Assembly: GCF_013368755.1 (NCBI RefSeq)
Contig: NC_049561.1
Span: forward strand, 3,782,001 to 3,846,000
DNA from: Talaromyces rugulosus
Lineage: Eukaryota > Ascomycota > Eurotiomycetes > Eurotiales > Trichocomaceae
Direction of reading: 5' to 3'
Length of the DNA: 64,000 nt
Part shown: in pieces, positions 10,505-22,871 of the stretch
How the letters are laid out: each line of letters begins with the position of its first letter
How positions within the stretch are numbered: position 1 is the first letter of the stretch
The notes under the pieces: model-generated
What the model was told of the DNA's origin: nothing
Database searches by the model: none
What the model saw: the letters and a program-made list of their open reading frames with translations, nothing else
Translations under genes and position numbers: made by a program

Positions 10505-12970
10505 CTAGTGCGCTTGGAACATATTGCTAAGCCACATATTTCGAACTTCGATAAGGAGATTGGTGCGATCGTATTGACTAGCGCGTTGAACGCGGGGGTT
10601 TTCCAATAGCCAGGAACTAAGGGATTTAACAACCGTGACTATGGAGTTTCTATCGAGAGGAGATGGGTCTCCCGATGGTGAATCGTCCTGTTTGTCAGCT
10701 GGAATGATCCGAGGGTACTCGACAGATATTTTTATTAAAGGCCACAAAAATTATTCTTTCATATTGCGAATAAATTCCCTGTTCCCTTGATGACATGTCT
10801 CTCTCGCTGTAGGAATCGATATGGTATATCATAACCGTAAACTGGGTGATATTATCCAGAATGCCTGTCCCAAATGTTAAGAATATCTTGTCACGATTAT
10901 TGAGCAACACTATGAGCATGGCAGCATTCATGAGGTAGGAAGAGCCTAATACGGACTTTTGACCAAGAGGGTCAAAATTTCGCATCCACATCGAGAGAAA
11001 ATGAGCTTCCACGACCGAAGCCTCGAGGATCCAGGGTAGAACGGACTCAAACGAAGGCAACCGAGAATAAACGCTAACCTGCTTGGTCATAGCCTCTCGC
11101 GGGAGATCAAATAGGTCTCGAACGGTACCACTAAATTCATAACGGACCGGATCATTGAGTGCACTCAGTATATAAGCCTCGGTAAGCATGGAAATATGGA
11201 AGGTCGTTTTCCCAATCCACAACATATTACTGAATGGCAAATCTGGTCCGGAGCGGAGGAAGTCCCGACCTCGCTGAACGGCGTCTATGCACACCGCCCG
11301 GCATTTCTGAGTGAATGGAAGTGGAAGGACACTCTGGAGGGTAAGAATAGCATAGGCCGTCTCTTACTTGGACTGTTGAGAACCCCAGGAGCCATCTCAA
11401 CACTGCGTGAGAAGGATTCGTGTCATCGCCTGCATCAAGACGGTGGGCAATCGGCTATGTAGAAGATCATGAGACAAAGGGTTGACATGCCCTCCATCCA
11501 ACATGATGAGGTACTGGGAAAAGGCGCGGGATATCACCATTATAACATAGAATGGTGATGTATTCTATTCATGTATTATGGGTGTGAGCTATATTCCCAT
11601 TTGATTATTGCGGCTATCAGGCTCACTCACCCATTTGTCGTCCAACAAGCCATCCGAGTCATACCAACGGTGGCAGAGATGCTGGACACATTTCTCAATG
11701 GCCGAACTGTAGTCTCCACCCGTGGGGTATAGATGTAGCAAGCACAGGAGCACATTCCCATTAACACTTATGGTAGGGTTGCATTCCTGGGGGTATGTGA
11801 AGAAATGATCCCTCCCTTCGAAGGTCTTTAATAGACCATCTGGCGAACACGGAGAACCTAGCAGGTGGAGGACTGATAATGCACTAGCTGTGTTATCGGG
11901 GTCTGGAAGGAGTCCTTTTGCTAGGAGCACTGTGAGTAACTTCGAGATGTTCAAAATTTACCTCGCTTCCCTCCTTACCTCCGAGACACCAAACCCCCAA
12001 AAAAAAACGACAGACAAGATAGTAGATAACACTTACACCGTCCAGTGATCCCATCATTCTCCTTCAGCAGCTCTTGAAGCATTTTGACAATTTCATCCTG
12101 CAGATCAGGTCTAAAATCCCTCGCGGAGAATCCAGACTCTAACAATGTCTGGACAACACAAGTAGTTTGAAAGGTCGTTGCTGGGAAGATATGCGGCAGA
12201 CTGCGTTTCTCTTCTTTAATACAAAGATTGACAGCATACCGCAGGTATGCCTCGGCCTCCTCGTCCCAGGAGGTGCAATACATTAGATACACCGCTGTCG
12301 AGGCGGGTGAGCCGCACATTGAGCCCACCGTTTTCTGGTGATGGATCTGATCGAAGTCGACGAGTCCAATAAACCTCTCCAGCGAATGGGCCGAAGCCAG
12401 TTTGTATTTGCCGTATAAAGCTTCAGCTGGGATCTTAGACAGCTTCTTTTCGCGCATTAGATTGATACGGTCAATTCCTGGAACATTGAAAACCACTCCC
12501 ATTTCCTTCAGTTGCTGCAAAAGAACGGGAAGCCACAACTCAATGCCAACAAACAAAGTTTCATCTACACCGTTGATACTCCATAATGGCAGACGGTTCT
12601 CAATAAATCGAATTGCATGGTCGCAGCGACTGTTGATCTCCTCCCACTGCGCATTTGACTCCCCGCCTGTGGTATTCAAATGCTTCTTCATGGCCAAGGT
12701 AGCTGCCATGGTACAGGAAATCTGCTCGACGTCGGAATATGGATTGCCCCATCCTCCATCGGTCGTTTGAGACTCAAGGAGGAAATCGAAGCATTCCGGA
12801 AACGCCCATGATTTTCCATCTTTTGACCGTAGCATCGAGACCTAGGTAGTATCCCACACACTGGCCCTTGCACTGCTTAAACCATAGTGCGGGTGACATT
12901 GATGCAGCAAGCGCTGGACCAAATTATTTGCACGCAAGATCAGATTGTCGTTGGGGGTATACGAGTCCAT
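10505..12970 (-). pseudogene. Diterpene synthase (CPS/KS-type) pseudogene
   Basis: A relic of a fungal bifunctional diterpene cyclase. From the ATG at 12970 the frame shows the family N-terminus and then SVWDTT-stop-VSML at 12842-12844, where the family has a tryptophan (SVYDTAW). The class II domain continues (WAFPECF, SQTTDGGWG, FEGRDHF) to 11975 and, after an intron, to 11635. The catalytic DxDD appears as DPDN. In the next segment the conserved LTQ-x2-DGSWG-x5-E-T-AYAILTL region carries a TGA and a TAA. The class I part continues to 10695. A further family-like piece (NPRVQRASQYDRTN) at 10505-10747 is in another frame. No DDxxD/NSE metal site is visible. All three stops can arise by C-to-T or G-to-A change. 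It is surely non-functional as it stands. Confidence 0.82.
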
Positions 12971-13489
12971 CATGTTTCATCGGGTAGTCCACCGACGAAA
13001 AATATCAGGACCCAATTTTTGGTACATATCACTGAGGCATGTATAGATACCTATATACATATTTTGGTGATGGATTTTGGTGATGGCAGATCGTGATCGT
13101 GGTGAACTGCATAGAATTGACACGTCAGGGAGTAGTGGAGACTGAATATTCATGTCTAATGGGGAAAATGTGATATGTAAGGAACCACCTTACACTGCCT
13201 TTTGGAGAATGCATGACCAAAGGAGACTCCACTACAGTACATATTAATCCTTATTTGAGATTCTGTTCCTCATCATGACATGTTTATCTGTGAATGGCAG
13301 TTGGCAAAATGTCAAAATGTTATTCCCCTCTATATGTCAGCACACCTTGACCCCAAATCTGTTCATCCCACCTTTCAGCTCTATGAAGTGCAAAAGGCTA
13401 AGAGAAAAAGAATTATCCAACCAAATTCAGATAATACTGCAAGGGAAGCCTCTGTCTTCTGTATCTCACTATACTCGGACGTCACCACC
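12971..13489. other. Intergenic between two relics
   Basis: Presumed former divergent promoter of the terpene synthase and P450 relics. An open frame extends upstream from the P450 stub to 13280 but does not resemble P450 sequence, so I do not count it as coding. Confidence 0.4.
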
Positions 13490-13687
13490 ATGATGCCGGC
13501 TTTCATCTCTTATGCTCTTCTCTTTTGGTCGGTCTACTTGATTTTCCGCACCATCTATTGCCTATGGTTCCATACTCTAAACAAAATCACCGAGCCAAAG
13601 TTGGCCGCCATCACGCGTTTATATGAATTTTACTACGACGTCGTGAAGGGCGGAATTTACATTTGGGAAATTGAACGAATGCACTAA
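13490..13687 (+). pseudogene. Cytochrome P450 N-terminal stub
   Basis: A 65-codon frame with the start of a microsomal fungal P450: a hydrophobic anchor (about residues 5-22), then a degenerate proline-rich hinge ([15 protein letters not shown]) and [16 protein letters not shown], which matches the segment that normally precedes H-x-KYGPIVRINP in CYP58-like and terpenoid-cluster P450s. Two consecutive stop codons follow at once. No I-helix, ExxR or heme-cysteine loop is found downstream before the arrestin-like gene. With the adjacent broken diterpene synthase it indicates a dismantled terpenoid cluster. The assignment rests on motif memory only. Confidence 0.65.
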
Positions 13688-14132
13688 TAAAAATTAACGT
13701 CACTATAGTTACTATATCTTATTCTTTAATTATTATGGCAGTGTGAAGCAGCTGGAACCGATCTTGGTGGGGGGGGCAGAATGGACGGATCGAGTAAGAG
13801 AGGCTACTAGGGTCTAACTAGGGAGCGTTTCAAGGCCAAGGCTAATAGTATAAATTTATATATCAATTGCCGAATAAAATCTTGCGTGAGTTTACTTAGG
13901 TACCGGGTTAGCTATACCAGCTAAAAATAGCCGGCATTAGAGGTACCCGTTTCTCGCAGTTTATGAAACTAATCTCTAATTATTTACTTCCTCCACCTTC
14001 TCCTTCTACCAATTCATTCATTCGTTAATACGCCGGTTTATTAATTTGTTTATTATAAATAGGTAGAGTCAGGTTAAGAAGATACGATTACCCTGCTTTT
14101 AAATAAATAGAATTCGTAGCAACATCGTAACC
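13688..14132. other. AT-rich gene-free stretch
   Basis: Rich in TpA-containing words (TAA, CTA, TAG) with no open frame, consistent with sequence worn down by C-to-T mutation. No terminal repeats were seen. It may be the remainder of the P450 locus or an old transposon fragment. Confidence 0.35.
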
Positions 14133-15415
14133 TTATAAACCCTCGAACTCTAGCTTCTCAAGTACTTCTTTCTCACAGTACTCTGGGGCTTGCATCTCCA
14201 TCTCGATCGTAGAAGATCCTGCAGACAGCCCGGGGGAAACAATGTAAACCGGAAACTGGAACTCGACTATCCTTACCTGAAATAGAAGTTAGCGTTACGT
14301 CGATAAGTAGTAGACGAGAACTGACATTATTCCCCGCAAATCCAATCCCAAGCCGTATCTCCAGCTTATACCTGCGACTGATATTACACGTCTCGAATGC
14401 CGGGGTCAGGAATAGTGGAACGTTATGCCGACTCCATAAGTTGTTATTCACGACGCATACCGTTTCGTCATTTCTAAATTCTGGCACAAACGGCTGCTGC
14501 AGATTGGCAATCGTCTGCACCATCCAGGCCCGGGTGACTGATTCTGCAGCCCCTTGGGCTCGAACCTCAGTTGTTTCGAAGAGCATGGACTGGAAGTCGA
14601 GCAGAAATATGTCGTTGCTAGACTGATTTGTGTTTGTGACTTCCACGGCGAGTGGAATCGCCTGGCCTAGGAAGAGGAAGGACCCGTTGAGTAACGTTGC
14701 ACTAACCTCGCAGGAGGAGCCTTTTGCGTGGTAGGTAATCCTCTTCATTTTGGTCTGGACCTGCTGGCCTTCAGGTGGGAGCGTGATGGTAGATATAGGA
14801 TAGAATTTTACATCTCGGGTCTATTCTCGAGTTAAAGGTGATATAGTAAAAATGCCACAACATTCGCGGTACTTACAGCTTTACGAGTTCTGCGAATGAG
14901 CCCGTCCTGTTGGACTGTCGCTTCGAGGACATATTTGATCTCCTCCGGGGATGATTTGTCTCCTGTGGACGGTGGCAGATTCCGCATGAGATGGTGCGAG
15001 TTTGGGAACTAATCTAGGTTAATCAGTGAGTTCAGGCAACTTGACAGAAGCTGACCTGAATTGAGAATGAAAATACACGTTCTCCTGGAGGTAGAGTCAC
15101 GCTTCTGGAGGTGAAGGCGCTCGCGCATTTGTTAGGAGGGAATAGTTGTTCACTTGTTCCGAAAAGCTGCCTCAGCATTAGACATATACCTGAGAACAGA
15201 AAAATGAGGTGAGGCATACATACCTGATGTGACTCGGAAAGTCGCCTAGAGTGCACCCTCGATATCGCCGACCCCGACAGCTTTATTGCAACGGTGGCTA
15301 TGTCCACTTGGGTCTCGCAGGCGAGCACGACATGACCGGAGACGGAGTCTGCATTCGAGTTGCAAATATGGATTCGGACATCCATGCAGGGCGATGATCT
15401 AAAAAAGCGCTTCAT
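14133..15415 (-). CDS. Arrestin-like protein
   Basis: Five exons (15415-15224, 15166-15056, 15008-14877, 14820-14326, 14276-14133) give about 357 residues with the two-sandwich layout of fungal arrestin-like proteins. The N-lobe contains VSGHVVLACETQVDIATVAIKL-type strands with the usual DxSGxxxLxC-like entry, then a LPPGERVFSFSIQ strand. A middle PEEIKYVLEATVQQDG strand resembles the arrestin core V-x-Y-x-L-x-A. The C-lobe runs from ITLPPEG onward and ends with a VEFQFPVYIV-type strand. All joins are in phase with good GT-AG signals. Such proteins typically act as adaptors linking ubiquitin ligases to membrane cargo or in signalling. No PPxY motif was noticed, so the partner is unknown. Confidence 0.72.
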
Positions 15416-15890
15416 TTAAGGCAGCATGGAGGAACAGCGGAGAGCCTCTTCTTATCCAGGCAGGTGCGTGCATCGTCGCGTATTTGTAGCGACATGGTGT
15501 CTTGAACCACGGGATCCGGCCATTCCAGCTTGCCACTTTGGAGTAGATGTCTGGTTCGGCGTAGCGATAATGATAAATTGATGGTGGATTGATGATTCTT
15601 GACATTGGGCGCTGGTGACTGACTATTGGGTCGGCATAGCAGTGGGGCCCCAGGAGCGTCAAGTTAACCCTAATCCCCAAGAATAATCATAATAAGCGGT
15701 GATTCACGGTCAATCTTTATGCGTTTGTGCCTGGTTTGTTTGAAAATGTCTGATCCTGTGTCTCATCTGTTGTTGGATCCGCATGGATTCCTTTGTCCCT
15801 ACCAGCAGCGCCATCTCGCCGTTTTCGCCATCCGCTCCCTCCCCTCTCACCATCACCATCTTCACAACCACCACCACCACCACCAGCGCA

Positions 15891-18861
15891 ATGGATCGAC
15901 GACACGATGAATCCTATCCTCTGCGCTCCTACGAGCATCTGGACGACTATGCACAAGAACTCAATTCTGTTAGCGTCTGATACCCTCCTGTCTCAACCCC
16001 GACGGTCGACTGATATTTCTTTTAGCCCACGTATCACAACAGCGGTGACCCTGTTTTCTATCCTCCACCATCGCATGATGCTCTTCCCACCGCGTCCAGC
16101 TCGTCCTGGCAATCTGGATTCCATCAACAAGATCTCCAGGAAACGCCCATCCAGCCCAACTCCAACAGCGCCTCTTCCTGGCACCGCCGCCAGGCTGGAG
16201 GCCTGCGCCGCTATCCAACTCGCAGAATTAAACTGGCAAAGAGGGCCGTCTTGAGCGTTGACCATGCAGTTCCAAGCGCGATCATCAACTCCGTTGAGCC
16301 GCAGTATCGAGATTCGGGAGAGAGTCCTAATGAATTCACCCATCTGAGATGTATGTGATGCAACCCACATCAGAAACGGTGCTGATATTACTGTTTATTT
16401 AGATACGGCTGCGACATGCGACCCCGACGACTTCACGCTACGCAATGGCTACAACCTCCGTGCGTCCATGTACAATCGGTACACCGAGCTCCTAATCGCC
16501 ATCACATACTACAACGAAGACAGGATCCTCACAGCCCGGACTCTCCACGGCGTCATGCAAAATGTCCGCGATATTGTCAACTTAAAGAGAACACAGTTCT
16601 GGAACAAAGGAGGCCCCGCGTGGCAGAAGATCGTGGTCTGTCTGGTCTTTGACGGGATGGATCCGTGCGATAAAGAGACTCTCGATCTGCTGGCCACGGT
16701 GGGGATATACCAGGATGGGATTATGAAGCACGATGTTGACGGGAAAGAAACTGAAGCACATATTGTTAGTTTGGCCCTTACCAAACCTGACCGTAATGCA
16801 TCTAATTTTGGGCTTAGTTTGAATACACCACGCAATTATCGATCACGCCCTCGTTGCAGTTGGTCCGCCCTCAAAGCGGGGACCCTTTGAACCTCCCGCC
16901 GGTCCAGATGATATTCTGCCTGAAACAGAAAAACAGCAAGAAAATCAACTCCCACCGTTGGCTGTTCAATGCCTTTGGACGTATCCTGAACCCAGAGGTA
17001 TGTATCCTGATCGACGCGGGCACGAAACCAGGCCATAAATCCCTCCTCGCTCTCTGGGAAGCATTCTATAATAACAAGAACCTCGGCGGGGCTTGCGGCG
17101 AAATTCATGCTCTACTTGGTCCACGCTGGGAAAAGCTCGTGAATCCACTCGTCGCTGCTCAGAATTTTGAGTACAAGATCTCTAATATTCTTGATAAGCC
17201 GCTCGAGAGTAGCTTTGGCTACGTGAGTGTCTTACCTGGTGCCTTTTCTGCATACCGCTACCGGGCCATCATGGGTCGGCCGTTAGAGCAATACTTTCAC
17301 GGTGACCATACACTGTCGAAGAGATTAGGGAAGAAGGGAATCGAGGGCATGAATATCTTCAAGAAGAATATGTTCCTGGCTGAGGACCGCATTTTGTGCT
17401 TTGAACTTGTCGCAAAGGCAGGCCAGAAGTGGACATTGACTTACGTTAAAACATCCAAGGGGGAGACTGACGTTCCAGAAGGTATGCTACCCCTGATATG
17501 TATTTTTTTTTTTTGCTTTCCCAGGTACTGACGAAACAGCACCACCGGAGTTCCTCAGTCAGCGACGGCGATGGCTCAATGGGTCGTTTGCTGCGAGTTT
17601 GTACTCGGTCATGCACTTTGCGCGTATCTACGGAAGTGGCCATAGTTTGGTCCGGTTGTTCTTTTTGCATGTGCAGCTGATCTATAACGTCTGTCAGCTC
17701 ATCATGACATGGTTTTCTCTGGGTATGCTTCTTCCCCTTACAAGTTATTGTCTTTGAATACTAATTGAGCAGCATCGTACTGGCTCACCACTTCGGTCAT
17801 CATGGACATCGTCGGCACACCGAGCGCAACTAACAAGAATAAAGGCTGGCCGTTTGGTAACGACGCTACGCCCATCGTCAACAACGTTATTAAAATCCTT
17901 TACCTAGTGTTTCTCATGCACCAATTCTTCCTCGCCCTCGGAAACAGACCAAAGGGGTAAGTGGTTTCTCTCCCTACAGCTCATATCATATTAACAACAA
18001 CAAACAGCGCACAAGTCCCCTACATCCTCTCCTTCCTCTACTTCGCCCTCGTGCAGATGTACATCCTCATCCTCTCCTTTTACCTCGTCGCCCAAGCCTT
18101 TACCGGTGGTAATATAGACCTCAACTTCGACGACGGTGCCGGCGGCTTCGTCGCCTCCTTCTTCACCTCGACCACCGGCCTCGTCCTTATCGCCCTCGTC
18201 TCCACCTACGGTACCTATCTAATCGGCAGCGTCCTCTACTTAGACCCGTGGCACCTCATCACCTCCTCATGGGCCTACTTCCTCGGCATGCCTTCCACAA
18301 TCAACGTCCTCAACGTCTACGCCTTCTGCAACTGGCACGACGTCTCCTGGGGCACCAAGGGCTCCGACAACGCCGCAGCGTCGCTACCGTCCGCCCAAAC
18401 GAAGCTCGCTGATGGTGCAAAGAGCACATTTGTCGAGGAACTTGATAAGCCACAGGCTGATATCGATATTGAGTTCGAACTTACGGTCCGTCGAGCGCTC
18501 GCCGAGTACAAGGAGCCAGAACCCGATAAGACGGTTAGCCTGGACGATTCATATAAGACGTTCCGCACGAACTTGGTGCTCTGCTGGGCGTTGAGTAATT
18601 CGTTGCTTGCCCTACTGATTAATAATGCTGGTGTGAGGACTTTGTGTCTGACTGTATGCCTAACCCATTACCAAGCGTTGCTTATATGGTACTACAGACT
18701 AAGCTAATAATATTGTTGGGCAGACTACATCCACAGACCGCACAGCTTGGTACTTCAAGTGCCTATTATGGGCGACTTCGACCTTGTCCATTTTCCGCTT
18801 CATGGGGGCGCTGTGGTTCCTGGGGAAGACGGGCGTGTTTTCTTGTTTTAAGCGGCGGTGA
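15891..18861 (+). CDS. Chitin synthase (division 1, class I-III type)
   Basis: Integral plasma-membrane enzyme that polymerises UDP-GlcNAc into chitin. Eight exons (15891-15968, 16026-16350, 16403-16764, 16818-17481, 17540-17722, 17773-17956, 18008-18632, 18724-18861) give about 852 residues, normal for the smaller classes. The hydrophilic N-terminus precedes the conserved core: [47 protein letters not shown] and LIDAGTKPG. The acceptor and catalytic motifs are LAEDRIL (about residue 443) and [10 protein letters not shown] (about residue 484). A C-terminal half with several membrane spans follows. It lacks the myosin and cytochrome-b5 domains of division 2 enzymes. Distinguishing class I, II or III needs a tree. 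Confidence 0.93.
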
Positions 18862-19485
18862 TTGCTACCTACCTGCTCTGTTTTTAGGGTTATGTATTCA
18901 TTTTAGGGGCCATCTTTGTCTTTGCTTTTTTCTAGACTATTTTCCCTCTTTTTTCTGTATTTTGTTTTAATACCGTGTTCTTAGATTCGGATGAATATGC
19001 ACAATGGATATTCTGGCTGCTTCAAGGACGAAACCCTAACTGGCAGGAGATAATGTTAATTTCAACTAAAGTCTGCTAAGAGTTGGTTACATCGTGTAGT
19101 CCGGGACTCTCGGTTTCAACGGTTTGTGGCTGAAGCCTAAGACAATTTACCAAAATAGGACCACAAATAGCGGAGTATAACAACTTCAAAGATGTCATTG
19201 GCCGGAAAACACCCGGATCATGGCGCAGTTTTTTACTGGCGGACTTGGCACCGACTTGACTTTTTTTATTATCTTTTCTCTGGTCGGATCTTTGTAGTGA
19301 ATGGTTTTGATGTTAATAATTTCTTCTTCTGCCGCTTTCTTTTCTTGTTGGAATTTAAGAAGTACCCTATATGCGCATTCCATACCCCGAGGCACACACT
19401 CTGCGAAGAAACTAATCGTTCCCCGGACTATTCCGACTCTAGTCTTATCCGTTACCGGCGATCCTTAGGGCTGATTGAATTCGTC
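18862..19485. other. Intergenic, chitin synthase 3' side to regulator promoter
   Basis: T-rich 3' flank of the chitin synthase gene followed by the upstream region of the next regulator. A 110-codon frame (19192-19524) covers the true start of that regulator in another frame and shows no family features. Confidence 0.4.
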
Positions 19486-21841
19486 ATGTCAGGGCGGCGC
19501 GTGGTATGCAGTCCCCTTTTATAGGTACAAGTTAAAGTTAATGCATAGTACTCTAACTCAACTCCAGTGCGACTCGTGCCATTCTCGAAAGGTATCTTAA
19601 TCCTTTCTTTCTTTCTTTCTCCCTACTGATGAAGGAGACCAGGTGCGATGCGACAGAAATGACCCCTGTGGAAACTGCCTAGACCAGAACTCCACCTGTA
19701 CGCGGATGCGGGACATGAGACGCCTTCCGAAGAGAGATCTCCAAAGCCAGAGCCAGAGCCAAAGCCCAAGGCAACGAAGGGCTAAGGCCCGTGGTGATGA
19801 TCATCCTCATGCTCTCGCTCTCGGTCCTGTTAGGGTCGCCCACCGGCATGACCCTAGCCCTAACCCCATTGAACAGGAACAGTCTCACGCTCAGGCCCAA
19901 TCTCGGGCCACGGACGTTTCGTATTTTGGTGCCCTTCCAAAGCAGCCTGAATTGGAACCGCAATCTGGGTTGGAACTTGACGTTGAGGATAACGGGTTCC
20001 TAGTGGACATGCTAGGTTATGACCAGCGGTTCATGCTTTTGAATCATCTGGACATGAATATGAACATGAACATGGGCTATAGCTGGATGTCCATTGTACC
20101 GCTGACAGAGGACCAGATGGTTCATAGGTGGCAGCTTGATACTTCGCAGGATCTTACTAGGACTAGACGGCTGGTGCTGGAATCTGCGTTATCCACGGCT
20201 GGCCGGGTTCTTAGTAGTATGGAGCAGCGCACTGAGATGGAGGTAGAGGACGGCCAGAGCCATATTCCCTCGTTGGAGCTTTTGTATTGGATGTTGAATG
20301 GTAGGATCCACTCACCCTGTTCATTGATGAATGTCTATGCTTACTGTGCCGGGCAGACATCGGCAGCGACAAATTCGGCTCGTTCATCTCAGACTACTTC
20401 AGACACGTTAGCAAAAACGATCTCAAACATATGGGGCTATCTCTTATATCCAACACCGCGACGCCCCTTGATTCAACGCTGTACACTGTCTGCGTCAACT
20501 CCCTCGCATTCAAGTTCCTCAACGCAACACTCGCCACCAGCCAGGACGACGACGAACTATCCCAGAACCTCCACCATAACGCCCTGCTCTATCGGGAGAC
20601 GGCAAAAGCAACACTAAAAAAGATTCCCCTACTCACAAAACCCTCCCTACCCCTACTACAAGCCCTACTATGCGGCATCTTTCTACACCAAGGGTCAGGC
20701 GATACCAATACCTGCCGCGAGCTAGCGAAGACCGCATGCCGCGTCTGCATAGACATCGGTCTTTATCCGGGTAGTTTTAATCTCAAAGCCGTCACCGAAG
20801 CCGAGTACTACTGCTTCATGTGGTGTTACAAACTCGATAGGAACTATGCGTGGAAATTCGGCGGGCCTCAGATTCTGAATATCGACCCGAACATCCTTAT
20901 CAGCCCGTCGACACCGAATATCACCGCCTCCGAGCTCATCCTTGTTAACCTGGAACTCGCCAAAGTCCAAGACGCAATGATACCTTTCTTGAACGATCCC
21001 GCCAAAGCAGCTAGGGATAATGCCTTCCAGCCTGTCCATGGGGTTGGAACCATCTTTTTGCAGAAAATGGAGGCTATCCGGCATGATATCAACCAAGTAT
21101 TTACCACGTCCATAACCAGGCCATAGACATATACACAGAAAAAAACTTACCATGTATAGATCAAAACCCCCTCCCCGAAATGGACAGGCCTCGATCCCGC
21201 CAGCGAAATCGCCACCCTTGAGTTCGCATACCACTGCATCCTCACTAATCTCCTGCACCTGCGCCAGCTTGCTCTCAGACAGGCCCAGCCCGCAATGACC
21301 GTAGACACATACCTCGATTCCGCCCGCCGGGGGCTCCAGGCGCTCATCTCGCTCTGCGCGTCTAGCGATAGACAGAAGACAGTCGCTTATTTGCACTGGT
21401 TCGTCCTTCCATCCATTATCTAGTTGCCACTACCTGGTTGTCTAATCGTAAATGAATAATAGGACCCTTTTATACTACCCCATAACAGCATACATCGCGC
21501 TCTTCTGCAACGCGGTCGCGACCTCCCACAGTGGCGACTTTGCGATCCTGACCACCGTCTCACGCTGTCTGGCACAGATGGGCCCATTGAGTCCGCCGAT
21601 TGCGGCGATACAGGGCCTATTTCAAGAGTTTGTTGAGCTATGTCGGTGTTTCTTTTTTGATGCGGGTGGTTATTTAGGTGGTGAGGTGGTTAATACTAAT
21701 CTAGATGTGAGGGTTGAGGGAACTGGGAATGGGAATTATCTGATGTCGTTGGCTTTGCCTTTTGGATCGGAGGCTGCGTCTACGGTTATGGGTGTGGGCG
21801 AGGAGGGACAGGGGTTTTTGACGGCATTGGAGGATTTTTAA
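19486..21841 (+). CDS. Zn(II)2Cys6 transcription factor
   Basis: Six exons (19486-19503, 19568-19591, 19643-20300, 20357-21096, 21160-21398, 21463-21841) give about 685 residues. The zinc cluster C-x2-C-x6-C-x5-C-x2-C-x6-C is assembled from three exons. Two tiny exons of 18 and 24 nt encode its start (MSGRRV and CDSCHSRK), a common arrangement in Aspergillus regulators. A polar Ser-Gln repeat linker follows, encoded by an imperfect CAGAGC run near 19744-19766. The fungal_trans-like middle region then has the HQGSGDTNTCRELAKTACRVCIDIGLYP motif in pieces and a CFMWCYKLDRNYAWKFG segment. It converges on the O-methyltransferase gene. Targets are unknown. Confidence 0.85.
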
Positions 21842-21964
21842 GACTGTAATATACTGGTATATTCCTTGCTGGCCAAGGTCATCGGTGACTCAACTAACCC
21901 TATAATGAAAGGTTTTCTAGTTTTTCTTTTTTTTTTTTTTTCAATTCTAGGCGAATCATTAATA

Positions 21965-22871
21965 TTATGACTTTGTTTTGATAAACGTCACTCCGTTAAA
22001 GATGGGAAACAGGAGGACGTCCAGTCGAGGATGCTAGAACGCAGTTAGCACCAATTCTTGGATCTCGTGTCGATATAATTGAGAAAATATATACCTTGAC
22101 AGCCCATTCATTGAACTCATGGACATTATCAGCGTGCTGGAGGCTATATTCGATGTCCTCCCGCGCCGAATGCGGGTTTGTAGGAGATCTATCGGCTACC
22201 AGCCCGAGATGGATCGCTACCATATCCATTAACTTCCTAACTTAGACACAGTAATTACATGAAGGCAATTCTTACTGTCATCCGCAAGGATTATCCCATT
22301 TTCCGCCAGAAGCTTTCTTTCAAGAATGGTCTCCACGTATCCGATATACTCGGACTTCCGAGCGTCGATATAGATGATATCAAATGGCGGATGGGCGATC
22401 TCTTGTAACCTGAACAATACTCGTTAACTTCCTCTTTTCATCATTCTTTTAGATTAAACGGTCCACATACGTCTGTAAAGCAGGTCCCTCGATCAGATGA
22501 ATCTTTCCTTCAGGATCATATTTCGCAAACGCTTCTTTGCTTGCTGCAATCGCTCTTGGACCTGCCTCACACGTCCATACCTCCCCGCCTAGGGCCTTCA
22601 TCCCCTCCTTCCACGCCAACGCACTATATCCCGTGAATGTCCCGATCTCCAGTACCCGCCTAGCGCGGCGGTCGCTTGCGAGAAAGACACACATTTGTGC
22701 CTGGAGCTGACAGCACATCATATACGAGGTCTGGAACTTGTCGACGGTCCATGCTGCGTGTTCGGCGAAGAACGGCGGGAGGCTTGTGGAATGAGAGCAG
22801 CAGTACTTGTCGACTGTGCTTGCTGATTCCGCTGGGAAGGGAATGATGCTTTCGTACATTATTGCGGTCAA
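21965..22871 (-). CDS. SAM-dependent O-methyltransferase (CCoAOMT-like, family 3)
   Basis: Four exons (22871-22471, 22409-22276, 22216-22095, 22033-21965) give 241 residues, the standard size for cation-dependent small-molecule O-methyltransferases. Motifs are VLEIGTFTGYSALAW (SAM loop, about residue 70), FDIIYIDARKSEYIGY with the metal-binding aspartate, NGIILADD, and the C-terminal LLFPIFNGVTFIK strand. The acceptor of exon 3 was chosen because it alone restores the family sequence GLVADRS in phase. An alternative start four codons in (MYESI) is equally possible. Fungal homologues often modify phenolic secondary metabolites. No biosynthetic core enzyme sits next to it, so its substrate is open. 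Confidence 0.88.

Noticed and set aside
11347..11380. Possible 34-nt intron (GTAAGA...CTCCAG) that would remove the TAA in the terpene synthase
   Set aside because: Too short for fungal introns, and it would delete the conserved AYAILTL residues that are clearly coding in family members.
12827..12860. Reading the cyclase as starting at the downstream ATG (12835) to avoid the TAG
   Set aside because: The frame upstream of the TAG matches the family N-terminus continuously. Starting at 12835 would drop the conserved SVYDTAW region, so the stop is a genuine lesion.
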